Shown here piece by piece: positions 25,003 to 34,440 of a DNA stretch of 64,000 nt; within the stretch, counting starts at the first letter, position 1, and each line of letters opens with the position of its first letter. The notes under the pieces are model-generated. The model saw only the letters and a list, made by a program, of their open reading frames with translations, had not been told where the DNA came from and made no database searches. Source of the stretch: Nitrobacter sp051535215 (GTDB lineage: Bacteria > Pseudomonadota > Alphaproteobacteria > Rhizobiales > Xanthobacteraceae); assembly GCF_051535215.1 (NCBI RefSeq), contig NZ_JBPPLY010000008.1:74242-138241 (forward strand). The letters run 5' to 3'. The position numbers were made by a program, and so were the translations under genes.

Positions 25003-25896
25003 ATGATTGAATTTCGTCAGATAAAATACGTTATTAAAGCGACTGAATACGGAAGCTTCCGCAAGGCGGCTTCAGCTCTCGGAATTCAGGAATCGGCGGT
25101 TAGTCGCCGTATTCGGGATCTCGAGGGGACGCTCGGCACCTCTCTCTTTCAGCGTCATAGCGGCGGCGTCTTTTTGACTTTGGCTGGGCAGCAATTTGTT
25201 CGCCATGCACGGAAGGCTCTGTGGCAACTCAGCCTGGGGGTGAAGGATGTGGCCGCTATCGGCCGTTCCGAAGATGGCTTCATTAAGATTGGTATTTTCT
25301 CCTCACTCGCGTCCGGATTTCTGTCTGATCTCTTGCGAGTTTATGAAAAGGAGCATTCGCGAGTACGGCTTGAATTCATCGACGGAGATCCAGCAGACCA
25401 TGTATCGGCGGTTCGGCAGTTCCACCTCGACGTGGCGTTTATCACGGGAACAACCCAGTGGACCGATTGTACGGTCGATCAGCTTTGGTCGGAGCGAGTC
25501 TTTGTTGTTCTGCCGAGTAATCATCAGCTTTGCGACAAGCAAGAACTAAACTGGGACGATCTTTCAGGCGAACAGTTCATGGTCAGCAACGTCGCACCAG
25601 GCCCAGAGATTCACGACTATCTTATACAACGTCTTGCCGACCTTGGGCGCCACCCTGAGATTCAGGTACAGTATGTTGGAAGGGACAATCTGATTTCACT
25701 TGTCGCTGTCGGGCGAACCTTGACGCTCACGAGCGAGGCGACCATCGTAACTCAGATTCCGGGTATATCTTATCGGCCAGTGCAAAATGAAACCCTGCCG
25801 TTTTGTGCGGTATGGTCGCCGCGAAACGACAATCCTGCCTGTCGGAGCCTAGTCAGCTTGGCGCGATCAATGGCGCAGATTTCTCGGGCTGGGTAA
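25003..25896 (+). CDS. LysR-family transcriptional regulator
   Basis: 297 aa. The N-terminal winged HTH (residues ~3-60; FRKAASALGIQESAVSRRIR then LGTSLFQRHSGGVFLT) is the canonical LysR DNA-binding domain. Residues ~90-290 form the periplasmic-binding-protein-like effector domain (IKIGIFSSLASGFLSDLL, DVAFITG). Base composition is lower in GC than in the neighbours. Its 3' end overlaps the convergent DUF2274 gene by 44 bp. A lysR gene beside trbI is common in this type of ICE. The inverted repeat at 24949-24963 is a likely binding site. The effector and targets are unknown. Confidence 0.9.
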   Translation: MIEFRQIKYVIKATEYGSFRKAASALGIQESAVSRRIRDLEGTLGTSLFQRHSGGVFLTLAGQQFVRHARKALWQLSLGVKDVAAIGRSEDGFIKIGIFSSLASGFLSDLLRVYEKEHSRVRLEFIDGDPADHVSAVRQFHLDVAFITGTTQWTDCTVDQLWSERVFVVLPSNHQLCDKQELNWDDLSGEQFMVSNVAPGPEIHDYLIQRLADLGRHPEIQVQYVGRDNLISLVAVGRTLTLTSEATIVTQIPGISYRPVQNETLPFCAVWSPRNDNPACRSLVSLARSMAQISRAG

Positions 25897-26110
25897 CTCC
25901 TGCGGAGCGTTTTGCCTTCGCGAATCCGCGATCCGTGGCGATGAAACGCTCCAGCATCGGCACGATGAGCTTGGCCGGCTCGACCGGCGCGCCGCCATCG
26001 GCCAGGATGCGCCCGTATTCCAAGAGATCGCGATGCAAGGTCGCCGGCAGCTCCAGCGCGATCTTCACCGGCTTATCGTCAGCGATGGGACCGAGTTTCA
26101 GCTTGGTCAT
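25853..26110 (-). CDS. DUF2274 protein, last gene of the trb operon
   Basis: 85 aa, cytoplasmic. It matches the DUF2274 pattern: MTKLKLGPIADDKPVKIALE, LPATLHRDLLEYGRILA and VPMLERFIATDRGF. The middle reads like a ribbon-helix-helix DNA-binding fold. It begins 2 bp after the trbI stop, so it is the last gene of the conjugation operon. The function is not established; a role as a small regulator of transfer genes is plausible. Confidence 0.85.
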   Translation of the reverse strand: MTKLKLGPIADDKPVKIALELPATLHRDLLEYGRILADGGAPVEPAKLIVPMLERFIATDRGFAKAKRSAGVTQPEKSAPLIAPS

Positions 26111-26112
26111 GA

Positions 26113-27264
26113 CTATCCCCTGTATGCTTCGAGTACCAGATCTCGCGTGACGACAATCCTGACGGGGAATCCCGGCCGGATGGTCAGCGTCGGCGCGACA
26201 TTGAGCTGACGGCGGACGATCTGCTGACCAGCATCATTGATGGTGTCCTGCCCGCCGCTACGGATGGCACGCAGCAATCGGTTCTCGTCGCTGACGGCGA
26301 GTTCGGAGCCGACCGCGAGCAAGGTGGAAAGGCCAGCGGCCTTGGCGAGGTCCCACCAGTGGTAATCGACGCCGTCTTCAAGCCCAGCATAGCCTTGCGT
26401 GTCGGCGCCGGGCTGGCGTTCCAGCACGATGGAGCGACCGTTCGGCATGATGAGGCGATTCCAGACGAGCAGCACTCGGCGCTGGCCGAATTGCACGTTG
26501 TTGTCATATTGGCCGATGATCCGCGTCCCCTGCGGCACGAGCAGGATGCGCCCCGTGGGGCTGTCGTAAATGTTCTCCGTCACCTGCGCGGTGATCTGGC
26601 CTGGTAGATCGGAACGGATGCCAGTAATGAGCGCGGCCGGAATGACGGCACCAGCCTGGAGCACGAAGGGCGAGGCTGGCGCCATGACGCGATCCGATGA
26701 GGTCGTGCGGCGATCGACGGGCGCGTTCAGGAATGCGAGCTGCTTGTCCTGCGCCGTCTGCTGACCGGGCAGCCCTGACAGGCCCGCCGTGTCGAAGCCG
26801 GCAAGGCCCGGCGTTGGTGTTCCGGCCGTGGCCGGCGAACCCGCCCGCGACTGGAAGAACACGGTGCTGGTGCGGGCGGCCTCCTCCTCGGCGCGGCGGC
26901 GTTGCTCGGCTTCATCGACTACGGGCGCTGGAACGACAGGCGGTACGACGGGTTGGCCTGCATTCTGTGCGGACAGGATCGGCCGTCCGAGGTCGCCCGG
27001 CAGCGGAGGCCCGAGAACGGGGCCGGTATAGTCGCGTGGCAGGCCAGCGAGGCCGTCGGCGGGCTGCCGGTTGCCGGTCGAATACAGCTCCTCGCCCTCC
27101 TTGCCGGCATTGCGGGTCTGGAGAGCGTAGATCAGCGATCCGCCGATGCCGACCAGCGCGACCGCTGCGACGCTGGCAAGCACCTTGCGCGACAGGCGGG
27201 TGACGCGCGGCGGCTCGGCACGAAGACGCATCGGGGCGGCGGTATTGGTTGAGTTGTCGCTCAT
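26113..27264 (-). CDS. trbI: TrbI, VirB10-like protein of the type IV secretion system
   Basis: 383 aa. A cytoplasmic N-terminus, one TM (~28-47, VLASVAAVALVGIGGSLIYAL), a Pro/Arg-rich periplasmic linker and a C-terminal VirB10/TrbI beta-barrel domain (~200-380) with GAVIPAALITGIRSDLPGQI, GRILLVPQGTRIIGQYDN and the ending RIVVTRDLVLEAY. TrbI spans both membranes and forms the outer-membrane core of the mating pore with TrbG and a lipoprotein. Its start overlaps the trbG stop (ATGA). Confidence 0.95.
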   Translation of the reverse strand: MSDNSTNTAAPMRLRAEPPRVTRLSRKVLASVAAVALVGIGGSLIYALQTRNAGKEGEELYSTGNRQPADGLAGLPRDYTGPVLGPPLPGDLGRPILSAQNAGQPVVPPVVPAPVVDEAEQRRRAEEEAARTSTVFFQSRAGSPATAGTPTPGLAGFDTAGLSGLPGQQTAQDKQLAFLNAPVDRRTTSSDRVMAPASPFVLQAGAVIPAALITGIRSDLPGQITAQVTENIYDSPTGRILLVPQGTRIIGQYDNNVQFGQRRVLLVWNRLIMPNGRSIVLERQPGADTQGYAGLEDGVDYHWWDLAKAAGLSTLLAVGSELAVSDENRLLRAIRSGGQDTINDAGQQIVRRQLNVAPTLTIRPGFPVRIVVTRDLVLEAYRG

Positions 27265-28238
27265 GATGACGGCCTCCCGTCGGTCCGGATAATGCGGACG
27301 GTCTGCTGGCGATCACCACTGCCAAGGCGCAGCTCGGCCGCGCCGAACAGGCGATCGACGATCAGGATGTGCTGATGGATGCGTGTATTGGCGATCTGCG
27401 CCTCGCCCTCCGGGCCGATGACGAAGATCGGCGGCATCTCGCCTTGCACGATGCCACGCGGGAACTCGACATAGACGCGGCGGCCGTCGTCATAGACCGC
27501 GACCGGCTTCCAGGGTGGATTGTCGCCGGTGAGGCCATAGCGATAGTTGCGCGCGGCGGCGGCCGGAATGACCGGCATCGCCGGCATGGCCTGCCGCTGG
27601 CCGGGTACTTGCGGATAAGTCCAGGCGACGGCGGGCATATAGGGCTTCTGGCCGGAGCGCAGTTCGAGCATGTAGGCGCGCCGGTCGGTGGTGACGACGA
27701 GATTGGTGGTGATGTCGGCCCGCGAGGGTTTCACCAGCACATGGACGCGCCGGGTGACGCCGCTACCGCTCTCGGTGTCGCCGATGATCCAGCGCGCGGT
27801 GTCGCCCGCCGCGATCGGGCCTGCGCCGGTCAGGCTTTCGCCAGGCTCGAGCGCGATGTCGGTGATCTGCCCAGGCGCGGCATAGACCTGGTAGAGCGCG
27901 CCATCCGACCACGGATAAATCTGGATGGCGTTGTAATAGCCTTCGCGGCGCGGCTGAACGCGGGCGGCGGTGTTGGCGTTCTCGACGCGGGCTGTCGGCG
28001 TGCCTGCGGCGACGCCTCCGCGTGCAGGCGTCCAGGCCGGTGGGACATGCAACGGCTTCGGCCGGTCATCGGTGACGGCGGCCGGAACGGCGGGCAAAGG
28101 CGGCACACTTGAATCGTAGCTGATCTCCGGCGGCTTGCTGGCGCAGCCCGCAAGCGCGCTTGCGGAAAGCAGCAAAGCCGCGATTGCGGATTTACGGAAA
28201 GACGGCGTCCCGCCTTTGCGGATCGTCGGCCCGGTCAT
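27261..28238 (-). CDS. trbG: TrbG, VirB9-like lipoprotein of the mating pore
   Basis: 325 aa from the ATG at 28238, which overlaps the trbF stop (ATGA). A lipoprotein signal peptide ends in the lipobox LAGC (IAALLLSASALAGCASKP). The rest is a VirB9/CagX-like domain with YNAIQIYPWSDGALYQVYAA, TRRVHVLVKPSRADITTNLV and the C-terminal NTRIHQHILIVDRLFGAAEL. It should be an outer-membrane-associated core component that works with TrbI. Confidence 0.95.
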   Translation of the reverse strand: MTGPTIRKGGTPSFRKSAIAALLLSASALAGCASKPPEISYDSSVPPLPAVPAAVTDDRPKPLHVPPAWTPARGGVAAGTPTARVENANTAARVQPRREGYYNAIQIYPWSDGALYQVYAAPGQITDIALEPGESLTGAGPIAAGDTARWIIGDTESGSGVTRRVHVLVKPSRADITTNLVVTTDRRAYMLELRSGQKPYMPAVAWTYPQVPGQRQAMPAMPVIPAAAARNYRYGLTGDNPPWKPVAVYDDGRRVYVEFPRGIVQGEMPPIFVIGPEGEAQIANTRIHQHILIVDRLFGAAELRLGSGDRQQTVRIIRTDGRPSS

Positions 28239-28924
28239 TGGCTCATCTCCCGCGACCATGAGATTGCGTTGATGTAGATGCCGAGCGGATTGGCCTTGAG
28301 CCGTTCGGCGTCGCGCGGCGGTTGAACTACGATGGTCAGGATCGCGGTCCAGCGCTCGGTCGCGGAGAGTTTTCCGTCTTCGTAGCGACGCTCAGTCCAG
28401 GCAACGCGGAAGGAATCCACCGAAGCGCGGATGACACTGGAGGCTTCCACCGCGACCTGCTGCTTGCCGACCTTGGCGAAGGGGTCGTTGGCGCGGGCAT
28501 AATCGTTGAGCGCGGCCGCGCCGCGATCGGTGGTCCATTCATAGGCGCGCAGCCAGTTCTGCCGGACGATGATCGGATCGGCTGGAATGCTCCTGACCTG
28601 TTCGATGAAGCGGGCGAGATGCCAGGCCACTTGCGGATCGGTCGGGCGATAGTCGGCCGTAGCGGCCGCGACGGTTTGTGCCTGGCCGAGATTGTCGACC
28701 TGCACCACCCACGGCACGACGGTCCCGCGCGCGGATTGCCAGACGAGCGCGGCGGCGAAGCCGGCCGACAGGATCAGCGATCCGAAGGCTATGTAGCGCC
28801 AGTTCTTCGCCTGCACGCGGGCCGAGCCGATGCGCTCGTCCCAGATTTGGGCGGCCTTCTGATAGGGAGTCTCGGGTTGCGGTGTCTTGCCGTAATGCGC
28901 GGCGGGGCGTCTGAAGGGGTTCAT
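28235..28924 (-). CDS. trbF: TrbF, VirB8-like inner-membrane protein
   Basis: 229 aa. A cytoplasmic N-terminus (PYQKAAQIWDERIGSARVQA) is followed by one TM (~44-64, YIAFGSLILSAGFAAALVW) and a periplasmic VirB8/NTF2-like domain (GTVVPWVVQVDNLGQAQTV, EQVRSIPADPIIVRQNWLRA, LGIYINAISWSREM). VirB8 proteins nucleate assembly of the type IV system at the inner membrane. The start overlaps the trbL stop and the stop overlaps the trbG start, so all are made from one message. Confidence 0.95.
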   Translation of the reverse strand: MNPFRRPAAHYGKTPQPETPYQKAAQIWDERIGSARVQAKNWRYIAFGSLILSAGFAAALVWQSARGTVVPWVVQVDNLGQAQTVAAATADYRPTDPQVAWHLARFIEQVRSIPADPIIVRQNWLRAYEWTTDRGAAALNDYARANDPFAKVGKQQVAVEASSVIRASVDSFRVAWTERRYEDGKLSATERWTAILTIVVQPPRDAERLKANPLGIYINAISWSREMSQ

Positions 28925-30288
28925 GAGCGGTCGCTTTCAGAGAGGTTGACGGAGGAGCCGGAGCCGTGGCTGTCGCCGGAACGGACGGCGTGAGCTGCGG
29001 CGCTGACGCCGTGACTCACTGCCTGATGGCGTTTCATGCGCCTCGCCCAATCGGGCGCGCCGCCGCGTACCGTGGCCTGGCTTTCGGCGGATGAGGCATC
29101 GACTGCAGAGGCTTGCCCGACCGTTCCCATGGTCGAGGAGCCGCCTGTCATGCTGAAGCCGGCTTTCGCGCCATCAGCGTTGCTTGATTTGACGCTCTCG
29201 CCGGCGCGGGCGGCGGCACGGCGTAGCGGTGATGCGACGGCAGAGCCAGCGGCGCGCGCGACGCCACCAAGGCCGGAGGCCACGCCGGATGCGCCAGACT
29301 GCCCGAGAGAACCAAGGGCGTAGGCTGACGAAGCGGCACCGGCGGCCGTGGCGCCACCACGAACGGCTGCCGCGCCGCCCGAGATGGCTGCCGTTCCTCC
29401 CTTGGCGGCCAGGCCCGCCGCTCCGGCGGCAGCCACTGCCGCGCCCCCGACGGCAAGGCCGGTTCCCACGGCGGCGCCCGCGCCAAGCTGTGGACCTCCG
29501 GAGACGAGACCATTGGCGATGCCAGGACCGAAGATGCCGAGACCGAGCAACGACAGTGCGGCCAGCACGATGGCCATGGCCTGATCGACGGTCAGCGTCT
29601 GCCCGCTGGCGCTCTGCGTGAACTGGCTGAACAGCGTCGAGCCGATGCCGATGATGACGGCAAGCACCAGTACTTTGATTCCTGACGAGATGACGTTGCC
29701 GAGCACCCGCTCGGCCATGAAAGCGGTCTTGCCGAACAGACCGAAGGGGATCAGCACGAACCCCGCGAGCGTCGAGAGCTTGAACTCGATGAGGGTGACA
29801 AAGAGCTGGATCGCCAGAATGAAGAAGGCGAGGATCACCAGCGCCCAGGCGAAGAGCAGGCAGGCGATCTGAATCAGGTTCTCGAATACCGAGATCCAGC
29901 CCATCAGGGGCGAGATCGCTTCGAGCAGCGGCCGAGCGGCGTCGAGGCCGGTCTGCGCGACCTTGCCGGGGCGCATCAGGTCCACTGCGGCGAACCCCGT
30001 TCCGCTTGCCTTCAGCCCCAACCCGGCAAAGCTGTCGAAGACGATTTTGGCCAGGTTATTCCAGTTGGAAATCAAATAGGCGAAGACACCGACGAACAGC
30101 GTCTTCTTGACGAGGCGCGCGATGATGTCGTCATCCGCGCCCCAGCTCCAGAACAGCGCCGCCAGCGTCACGTCGATGACGATCAGCGTGGTGGCGATGA
30201 AGCTGACCTCGCCGGACAGCAGCCCGAAGCCGCTGTCGATATAGCGGGTGAAGACGCCGAGGAAATTGTCGATGACGCCGCTCCCCAT
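28921..30288 (-). CDS. trbL: TrbL, polytopic VirB6-like membrane protein
   Basis: 455 aa. At least six TM helices lie in residues ~25-275, including IATTLIVIDVTLAALFWSW and LSTLAGFVLIPFGLFGKTAF, a family-typical stretch. The C-terminal 180 residues are Gly/Ala/Ser-rich low-complexity, as usual in TrbL. It forms part of the inner-membrane platform that passes DNA through the pore. It lies 3 bp downstream of trbK. Confidence 0.95.
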   Translation of the reverse strand: MGSGVIDNFLGVFTRYIDSGFGLLSGEVSFIATTLIVIDVTLAALFWSWGADDDIIARLVKKTLFVGVFAYLISNWNNLAKIVFDSFAGLGLKASGTGFAAVDLMRPGKVAQTGLDAARPLLEAISPLMGWISVFENLIQIACLLFAWALVILAFFILAIQLFVTLIEFKLSTLAGFVLIPFGLFGKTAFMAERVLGNVISSGIKVLVLAVIIGIGSTLFSQFTQSASGQTLTVDQAMAIVLAALSLLGLGIFGPGIANGLVSGGPQLGAGAAVGTGLAVGGAAVAAAGAAGLAAKGGTAAISGGAAAVRGGATAAGAASSAYALGSLGQSGASGVASGLGGVARAAGSAVASPLRRAAARAGESVKSSNADGAKAGFSMTGGSSTMGTVGQASAVDASSAESQATVRGGAPDWARRMKRHQAVSHGVSAAAHAVRSGDSHGSGSSVNLSESDRS

Positions 30289-30291
30289 GCA

Positions 30292-30579
30292 TCACCGCCG
30301 TTCCGGGGTGAGAGGCGCGGTGGGCGCGGGCGTCTTTCCGAGGAAGCGGTCGCGGGTCTCGGCCCAGACACGCAGGCATTCGGCGTCGTTCGCTGCGGCC
30401 TGCCCGAGCTGCTGACAGCGGCGCTGCGCGTCGCGCAGCGGATCGATTGCAAGGTGGAGCTGCGGCATCGGCGAAGATGCCGGCGCGCCGTCCTTGCGGG
30501 TCAGCTCGATCGCCGTCACTGTCAAGGCGACCGCGACGAACGTGATTGCGCCGATGCGCGCCAGCATCTTGCCGTCCAT
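30292..30579 (-). CDS. trbK: TrbK-like entry exclusion protein
   Basis: 95 aa with an N-terminal TM or signal (~7-26, IGAITFVAVALTVTAIEL) and a small periplasmic domain with two Cys (RRCQQLGQAAANDAECLRVW). Position between trbJ and trbL and the CxxLG...AxxC pattern match the alternative TrbK family. TrbK is thought to block redundant conjugation into cells that already carry the element. A start at the Met four codons later is possible. Confidence 0.85.
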   Translation of the reverse strand: MDGKMLARIGAITFVAVALTVTAIELTRKDGAPASSPMPQLHLAIDPLRDAQRRCQQLGQAAANDAECLRVWAETRDRFLGKTPAPTAPLTPERR

Positions 30580-30600
30580 GACGATGCTCCCTTCTCGCCG

Positions 30601-31362
30601 TCAGTTGCCGTTGAACATCTGCGCGTTGCCGGGCTGGTAGCCCGCGCCCGGCGTCAGAAAGCGGCGACGCTGCTCGCGGCCCTGTTCGGCGGCAGCCGTG
30701 CGCTCGGCTTCGGTCAGCATCTGCGCGCGACCGTTGGCAGCTCCAACAGCGGTGAGATCGGCAAGCTGCTGGGCGAGAAGCGCGAGGAGCTGGTTGCCGG
30801 CCTGTGTCGCCTGCAACGCGCCGGTCGCCGACTGGCTCTGGCTGACCAGAGCCGACATCTGCGTGCGGTTGCTGTCGATATTGCTGACGACACCGGCCTG
30901 CACGCGCATGGCGTCCTGCAAACCGCCGACCGTGTTGTGCCAGCGCGAGCGCGCATCGGCGATGAGCTGGTGATCCGTCGCCGACATCGAGACGCTCCCG
31001 TATTTTTGGCTGAACATCTGGTCGATCTGCTGGACGTTGAAGGCGATGTTCTGCGCCTGGCTGAGAAGCTGCTGGGTGCGCTGGACGTTCTGCTGAAGCT
31101 GCTGGAGCGCGGAATACGGCAGGTTCGCCAGATTGCGCGCCTGGTTGATGAGCATCTGCGCCTGATTCTGAAGCGACGTGATCTGATTGGTGATCTGCTC
31201 GAGCGAGCGTGCGGCGGTGAGCACATTCTGCGCATAATTCGATGGATCGAACACGATGATCGCGTGCGCGGGTGTTGCGAGCATCGGCGTGAGCGCAATG
31301 GGTGCTGCGAGCATGGTCACGGCCGTAAGCACGGCGCGCGAACGGGAAGGACGGATCATCAT
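30601..31362 (-). CDS. trbJ: TrbJ, VirB5-like periplasmic protein
   Basis: 253 aa from the ATG at 31362, which overlaps the trbE stop (ATGA). A signal peptide ends near ATPAHAIIVFDPSNYAQNVL, the family's conserved start of the mature protein. The mature part is a long Gln-rich helical hairpin (LEQITNQITSLQNQAQMLIN, QLQQNVQRTQQLLSQAQNIA). VirB5/TrbJ proteins are minor pilus-tip components that contact the recipient cell. Confidence 0.95.
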   Translation of the reverse strand: MMIRPSRSRAVLTAVTMLAAPIALTPMLATPAHAIIVFDPSNYAQNVLTAARSLEQITNQITSLQNQAQMLINQARNLANLPYSALQQLQQNVQRTQQLLSQAQNIAFNVQQIDQMFSQKYGSVSMSATDHQLIADARSRWHNTVGGLQDAMRVQAGVVSNIDSNRTQMSALVSQSQSATGALQATQAGNQLLALLAQQLADLTAVGAANGRAQMLTEAERTAAAEQGREQRRRFLTPGAGYQPGNAQMFNGN

Positions 31363-33815
31363 CGTTGAGGCTCCTCTTCTGTCAGGGTGATCTGCGTGGA
31401 AAAGTTCGGAAGGAGATCGACCGCCCAACCGGCGTCGCGGGTCTGGAGCCAGGCCGCGAGGAATCCTTCACGGCCATGCTCGGCAAGGAGGTTTGCGATC
31501 AGGGTCTGGTCGGATTTGGAGGACGCGGCGCAGAGCGCGAGACCGACTTCGGCGAGGCCCAATTCAAACAGACGATTGCCGCGCCGCGACTGGCAGTAGT
31601 AGTCGCGCTTGGGTGTCGCCCGCGCCAGGATCTCGATCTGCCTGTCATTCAAGCCGAAGCGGCGATAGATGGCCGTGATCTGCGGCTCGATCGCGCGCTC
31701 GTTCGGCAGGAGCAGCCGCGTCGGGCAGCTCTCGATGATGGCGGGCGCGATATTGCTGCCGTCGATGTCCGATAGCGACTGGGTGGCGAAGATGACCGAC
31801 GCATTCTTCTTGCGTAGCGTCTTCAGCCATTCGCGGAGCTGGCCGGCGAAGCCTTCGTCGTCGAGCGCGAGCCAGCCTTCGTCGATGATGAGCAGCGTCG
31901 GACGGCCGTCGAGCCGGTCGCCGATGCGGTGAAACAGATACGCGAGCACGGCCGGGGCCGCGCCGGTTCCGACAAGGCCCTCGATCTCGAATGCCTGCAC
32001 GGCGGCGCGGCCAAGCTGTTCGGCCTCGGCATCGAGCAGTCGGCCATAGGGACCGCCAACGCAGTACGGACGCAGCGCTTGTTTCAGATCGTTGGACTGA
32101 AGCAGGACACAAAGGCCGGTGATGGTGCGTTCCTCGACCGGCGCGGAGGCGAGCGAGGTCAGCGCCGTCCAGATATGCTCCTTGACTTCGGGCGTGATCG
32201 TGATGCCTTCGCGCATCAGGATCGCCACGATCCAGTCGGCTGCCCAGGCACGCTCATAGGTGTCGTGAATGCGGGCGAGCGGCTGGAGCGACACGGAGAC
32301 GTCGGAGCCTTCCGTGAGCCCGCCGCCGAGATCGTGCCAGTCGCCGCCCATGGCGAGCGCGGCGGCGCGGATCGAACCGCCGAAGTCGAATGCGAAGACT
32401 TGGCTGTTCTCGTAGCGCCGGAATTGAAGCGCCATGAGCGCTAGCAGCACGGATTTACCCGCGCCGGTCGGGCCGACTACGAGGGTATGGCCAACATCGC
32501 CGACGTGCAAAGATAACCGGAACGGGGTTGAGCCTTCCGTTCTGCCGTAAAGCAGTGGGGGCGCACCGAAGTGCGAGTCCCACGCCTCGCCCGCCCACAC
32601 CGCCGAAAGCGGGATCATGTGGGCGAGGTTCAAAGTGCTGATGGGAGGCTGGCGGACATTGGCGTAGGCTTGGCCGGGCAAACTGCCGAGCCAGGCATCG
32701 ACCGCATTCACCGTCTCGGTCATGGCCGTGAAATCGCGGCCCTGAATGACCTTCTCGACGAGGCGCAGTTTCTCGTCGGCAATGCGCGGGTCGGCATCCC
32801 AGACCGTGATCGTCGCCGTAACATAGGCCATGCCGGCTACATCCGCGCCGAGTTCCTGCAAGGCCATGTCGGCGTCAGCCGCCTTGTTCGACGCATCGGT
32901 ATCAACGAGCACGGATTGCTCGTTCGTCATCACCTCCTTGAGGATCGCGGCGATGGACTTGCGCTTGGCAAACCACTGCCGTCTGATCTTCGTCAGCAAC
33001 TTTGTCGCGTCAGTCTTGTCGATCAGGATCGCCCGCGTGGACCAGCGATACGGGAACGCCAGTCGGTTGAGATCGTCGAGCAGGCCGGGCGTGGTCGTGG
33101 TCGGAAAGCCGGTGATGGTGAGGATGCGGACGTGCTGATCGCCAAGGCGCGGCTCCAGCCCGCCGGTCAGCGACTGATCAGCCAGCAGCGCGTCGAGATA
33201 GATTGGCGTCTCGGGAACACGGACGCGATGACGTTTCGTCGAAACGCAGGAATGGAGGTAAGTGAGCGTCCCGCTATCATCGAGCCAGGCGCATTCCGGC
33301 ATGAAGCCGTCGAGCAGCGCGATAACGCGATCGGTGCGGTCCGTGAAGGCGCGCAGGATTTCATGCGGATCGACGCTGCTGCGCTCACGACCTTCGTAAA
33401 GCCACGCTTCGGTGCGTGCGGCTTCCTCGGCCGGCGGCAGATAGAGGAAGGTGAGAAAATAGCCCGATACAAAATGGCTGCCCGCTTCTTCGAAGTCCGC
33501 CTTGCGCTCGGCATCGACGAGGCCGGAGGCCGGATCGGGAAAGACGCTATTGGGATAGGTCGCGGCCTCGTGACGCTGCGCTTCGACAAAAATGCTCCAG
33601 CCCGATCCGAGACGGCGGAAGGCGTTGTTGATGCGGCCGGCGACCGCGACCAGCTCGGCGGCGACGGCGGAATCGAGATCGGGACCGCGAAAGCGCGCGG
33701 TGCGCTGGAAGCTGCCGTCCTTGTTGAGCACGACGCCCTCAGTGACGAGTGCGACCCAGGGCAGATAGTCGGCAAGGCGGCTGGCGGAACGGCGATATTC
33801 GGCGAGATTCATCAT
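31359..33815 (-). CDS. trbE: TrbE, VirB4-like ATPase of conjugation
   Basis: 818 aa. The N-terminus (MNLAEYRRSASRLADYLPW) is typical of TrbE. The ATPase domain (~430-800) has Walker A LVVGPTGAGKSVLLALMAL, Walker B TLLIIDEGWLALDDEGF, and the downstream VIFATQSLSDIDGSNIAPAI motif. It energises pilus assembly and substrate transfer at the inner membrane. It starts 11 bp after trbD. Confidence 0.96.
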   Translation of the reverse strand: MMNLAEYRRSASRLADYLPWVALVTEGVVLNKDGSFQRTARFRGPDLDSAVAAELVAVAGRINNAFRRLGSGWSIFVEAQRHEAATYPNSVFPDPASGLVDAERKADFEEAGSHFVSGYFLTFLYLPPAEEAARTEAWLYEGRERSSVDPHEILRAFTDRTDRVIALLDGFMPECAWLDDSGTLTYLHSCVSTKRHRVRVPETPIYLDALLADQSLTGGLEPRLGDQHVRILTITGFPTTTTPGLLDDLNRLAFPYRWSTRAILIDKTDATKLLTKIRRQWFAKRKSIAAILKEVMTNEQSVLVDTDASNKAADADMALQELGADVAGMAYVTATITVWDADPRIADEKLRLVEKVIQGRDFTAMTETVNAVDAWLGSLPGQAYANVRQPPISTLNLAHMIPLSAVWAGEAWDSHFGAPPLLYGRTEGSTPFRLSLHVGDVGHTLVVGPTGAGKSVLLALMALQFRRYENSQVFAFDFGGSIRAAALAMGGDWHDLGGGLTEGSDVSVSLQPLARIHDTYERAWAADWIVAILMREGITITPEVKEHIWTALTSLASAPVEERTITGLCVLLQSNDLKQALRPYCVGGPYGRLLDAEAEQLGRAAVQAFEIEGLVGTGAAPAVLAYLFHRIGDRLDGRPTLLIIDEGWLALDDEGFAGQLREWLKTLRKKNASVIFATQSLSDIDGSNIAPAIIESCPTRLLLPNERAIEPQITAIYRRFGLNDRQIEILARATPKRDYYCQSRRGNRLFELGLAEVGLALCAASSKSDQTLIANLLAEHGREGFLAAWLQTRDAGWAVDLLPNFSTQITLTEEEPQR

Positions 33816-33826
33816 GTACGCGCTCC

Positions 33827-34108
33827 TCAGACCGACAGATGACCGGGGATGCGCAGATGGCGGCGGCCGACTTCGACGAAGAGCGGATCGCGCTTGGCGG
33901 CCCAGACCGCCGCGAAATGGCCGACGGCCCAGATAGCCAAGCCGACCAGCCAGAGGCGCAGGCCGAGGCCCACGGCTCCGGCCAGCGTCCCGTTCAGAAT
34001 TGCGATGGACCGCGGCGCGCCGCCGAGCAGGATGTGCTCGGTCAGTGCGCGGTGGACCGGGACCGAATATCCCGGCACGGCGTCGAGTTGTTCGAAGGCG
34101 GCAGCCAT
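33827..34108 (-). CDS. trbD: TrbD, VirB3-like inner-membrane protein
   Basis: 93 aa from the ATG at 34108, which shares one base with the trbC stop (TGATG). The N-terminus VPGYSVPVHRALTEHILLGG is the TrbD/VirB3 signature. Two hydrophobic helices (~35-55 and ~56-72) follow, then a conserved basic end (AKRDPLFVEVGRRHLRIPGH). TrbD works with TrbE at the pore base. Confidence 0.93.
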   Translation of the reverse strand: MAAAFEQLDAVPGYSVPVHRALTEHILLGGAPRSIAILNGTLAGAVGLGLRLWLVGLAIWAVGHFAAVWAAKRDPLFVEVGRRHLRIPGHLSV

Positions 34109-34440
34109 CAGATCAGCGCCCCGCCGCCGAAGGAGAAGAAGGACAGGAAAAAGCTCGACGCGGCGAAGGCGATCGAAAGCCCGAAGACGATCTGGATCAG
34201 ACGGCGAAAGCCGCCGGAGGTGTCGCCGAAAGCGAGCGCCAGGCCGGTCGCGATGATGATGATCACCGCGACGATTTTGGCGACCGGCCCTTCGATCGAC
34301 TGAAGGATTTTCTGAAGCGGTTGCTCCCACGGCATGGAAGAGCCGGAGGCATGGGCGGCCGGGAGCAGAATGAGATTGATGGTGGCGACGGCGACCGCCG
34401 TCGCGAAGGTGCGGCGGATACGGATTGCTGTACGGATCAT
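34108..34440 (-). CDS. trbC: TrbC, VirB2-like pilin
   Basis: 110 aa. A signal peptide with cleavage near PAAHASGSSMPWEQPLQ leads to a short mature pilin with two TM helices (~53-70, IVAVIIIIATGLALAFGD, and ~80-105). This is the standard TrbC size and layout; such pilins are processed and sometimes cyclised before assembly into the conjugative pilus. A TraF-type peptidase, which does this in RP4, is encoded at 41354. The start overlaps the trbB stop (ATGA). Confidence 0.94.
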   Translation of the reverse strand: MIRTAIRIRRTFATAVAVATINLILLPAAHASGSSMPWEQPLQKILQSIEGPVAKIVAVIIIIATGLALAFGDTSGGFRRLIQIVFGLSIAFAASSFFLSFFSFGGGALI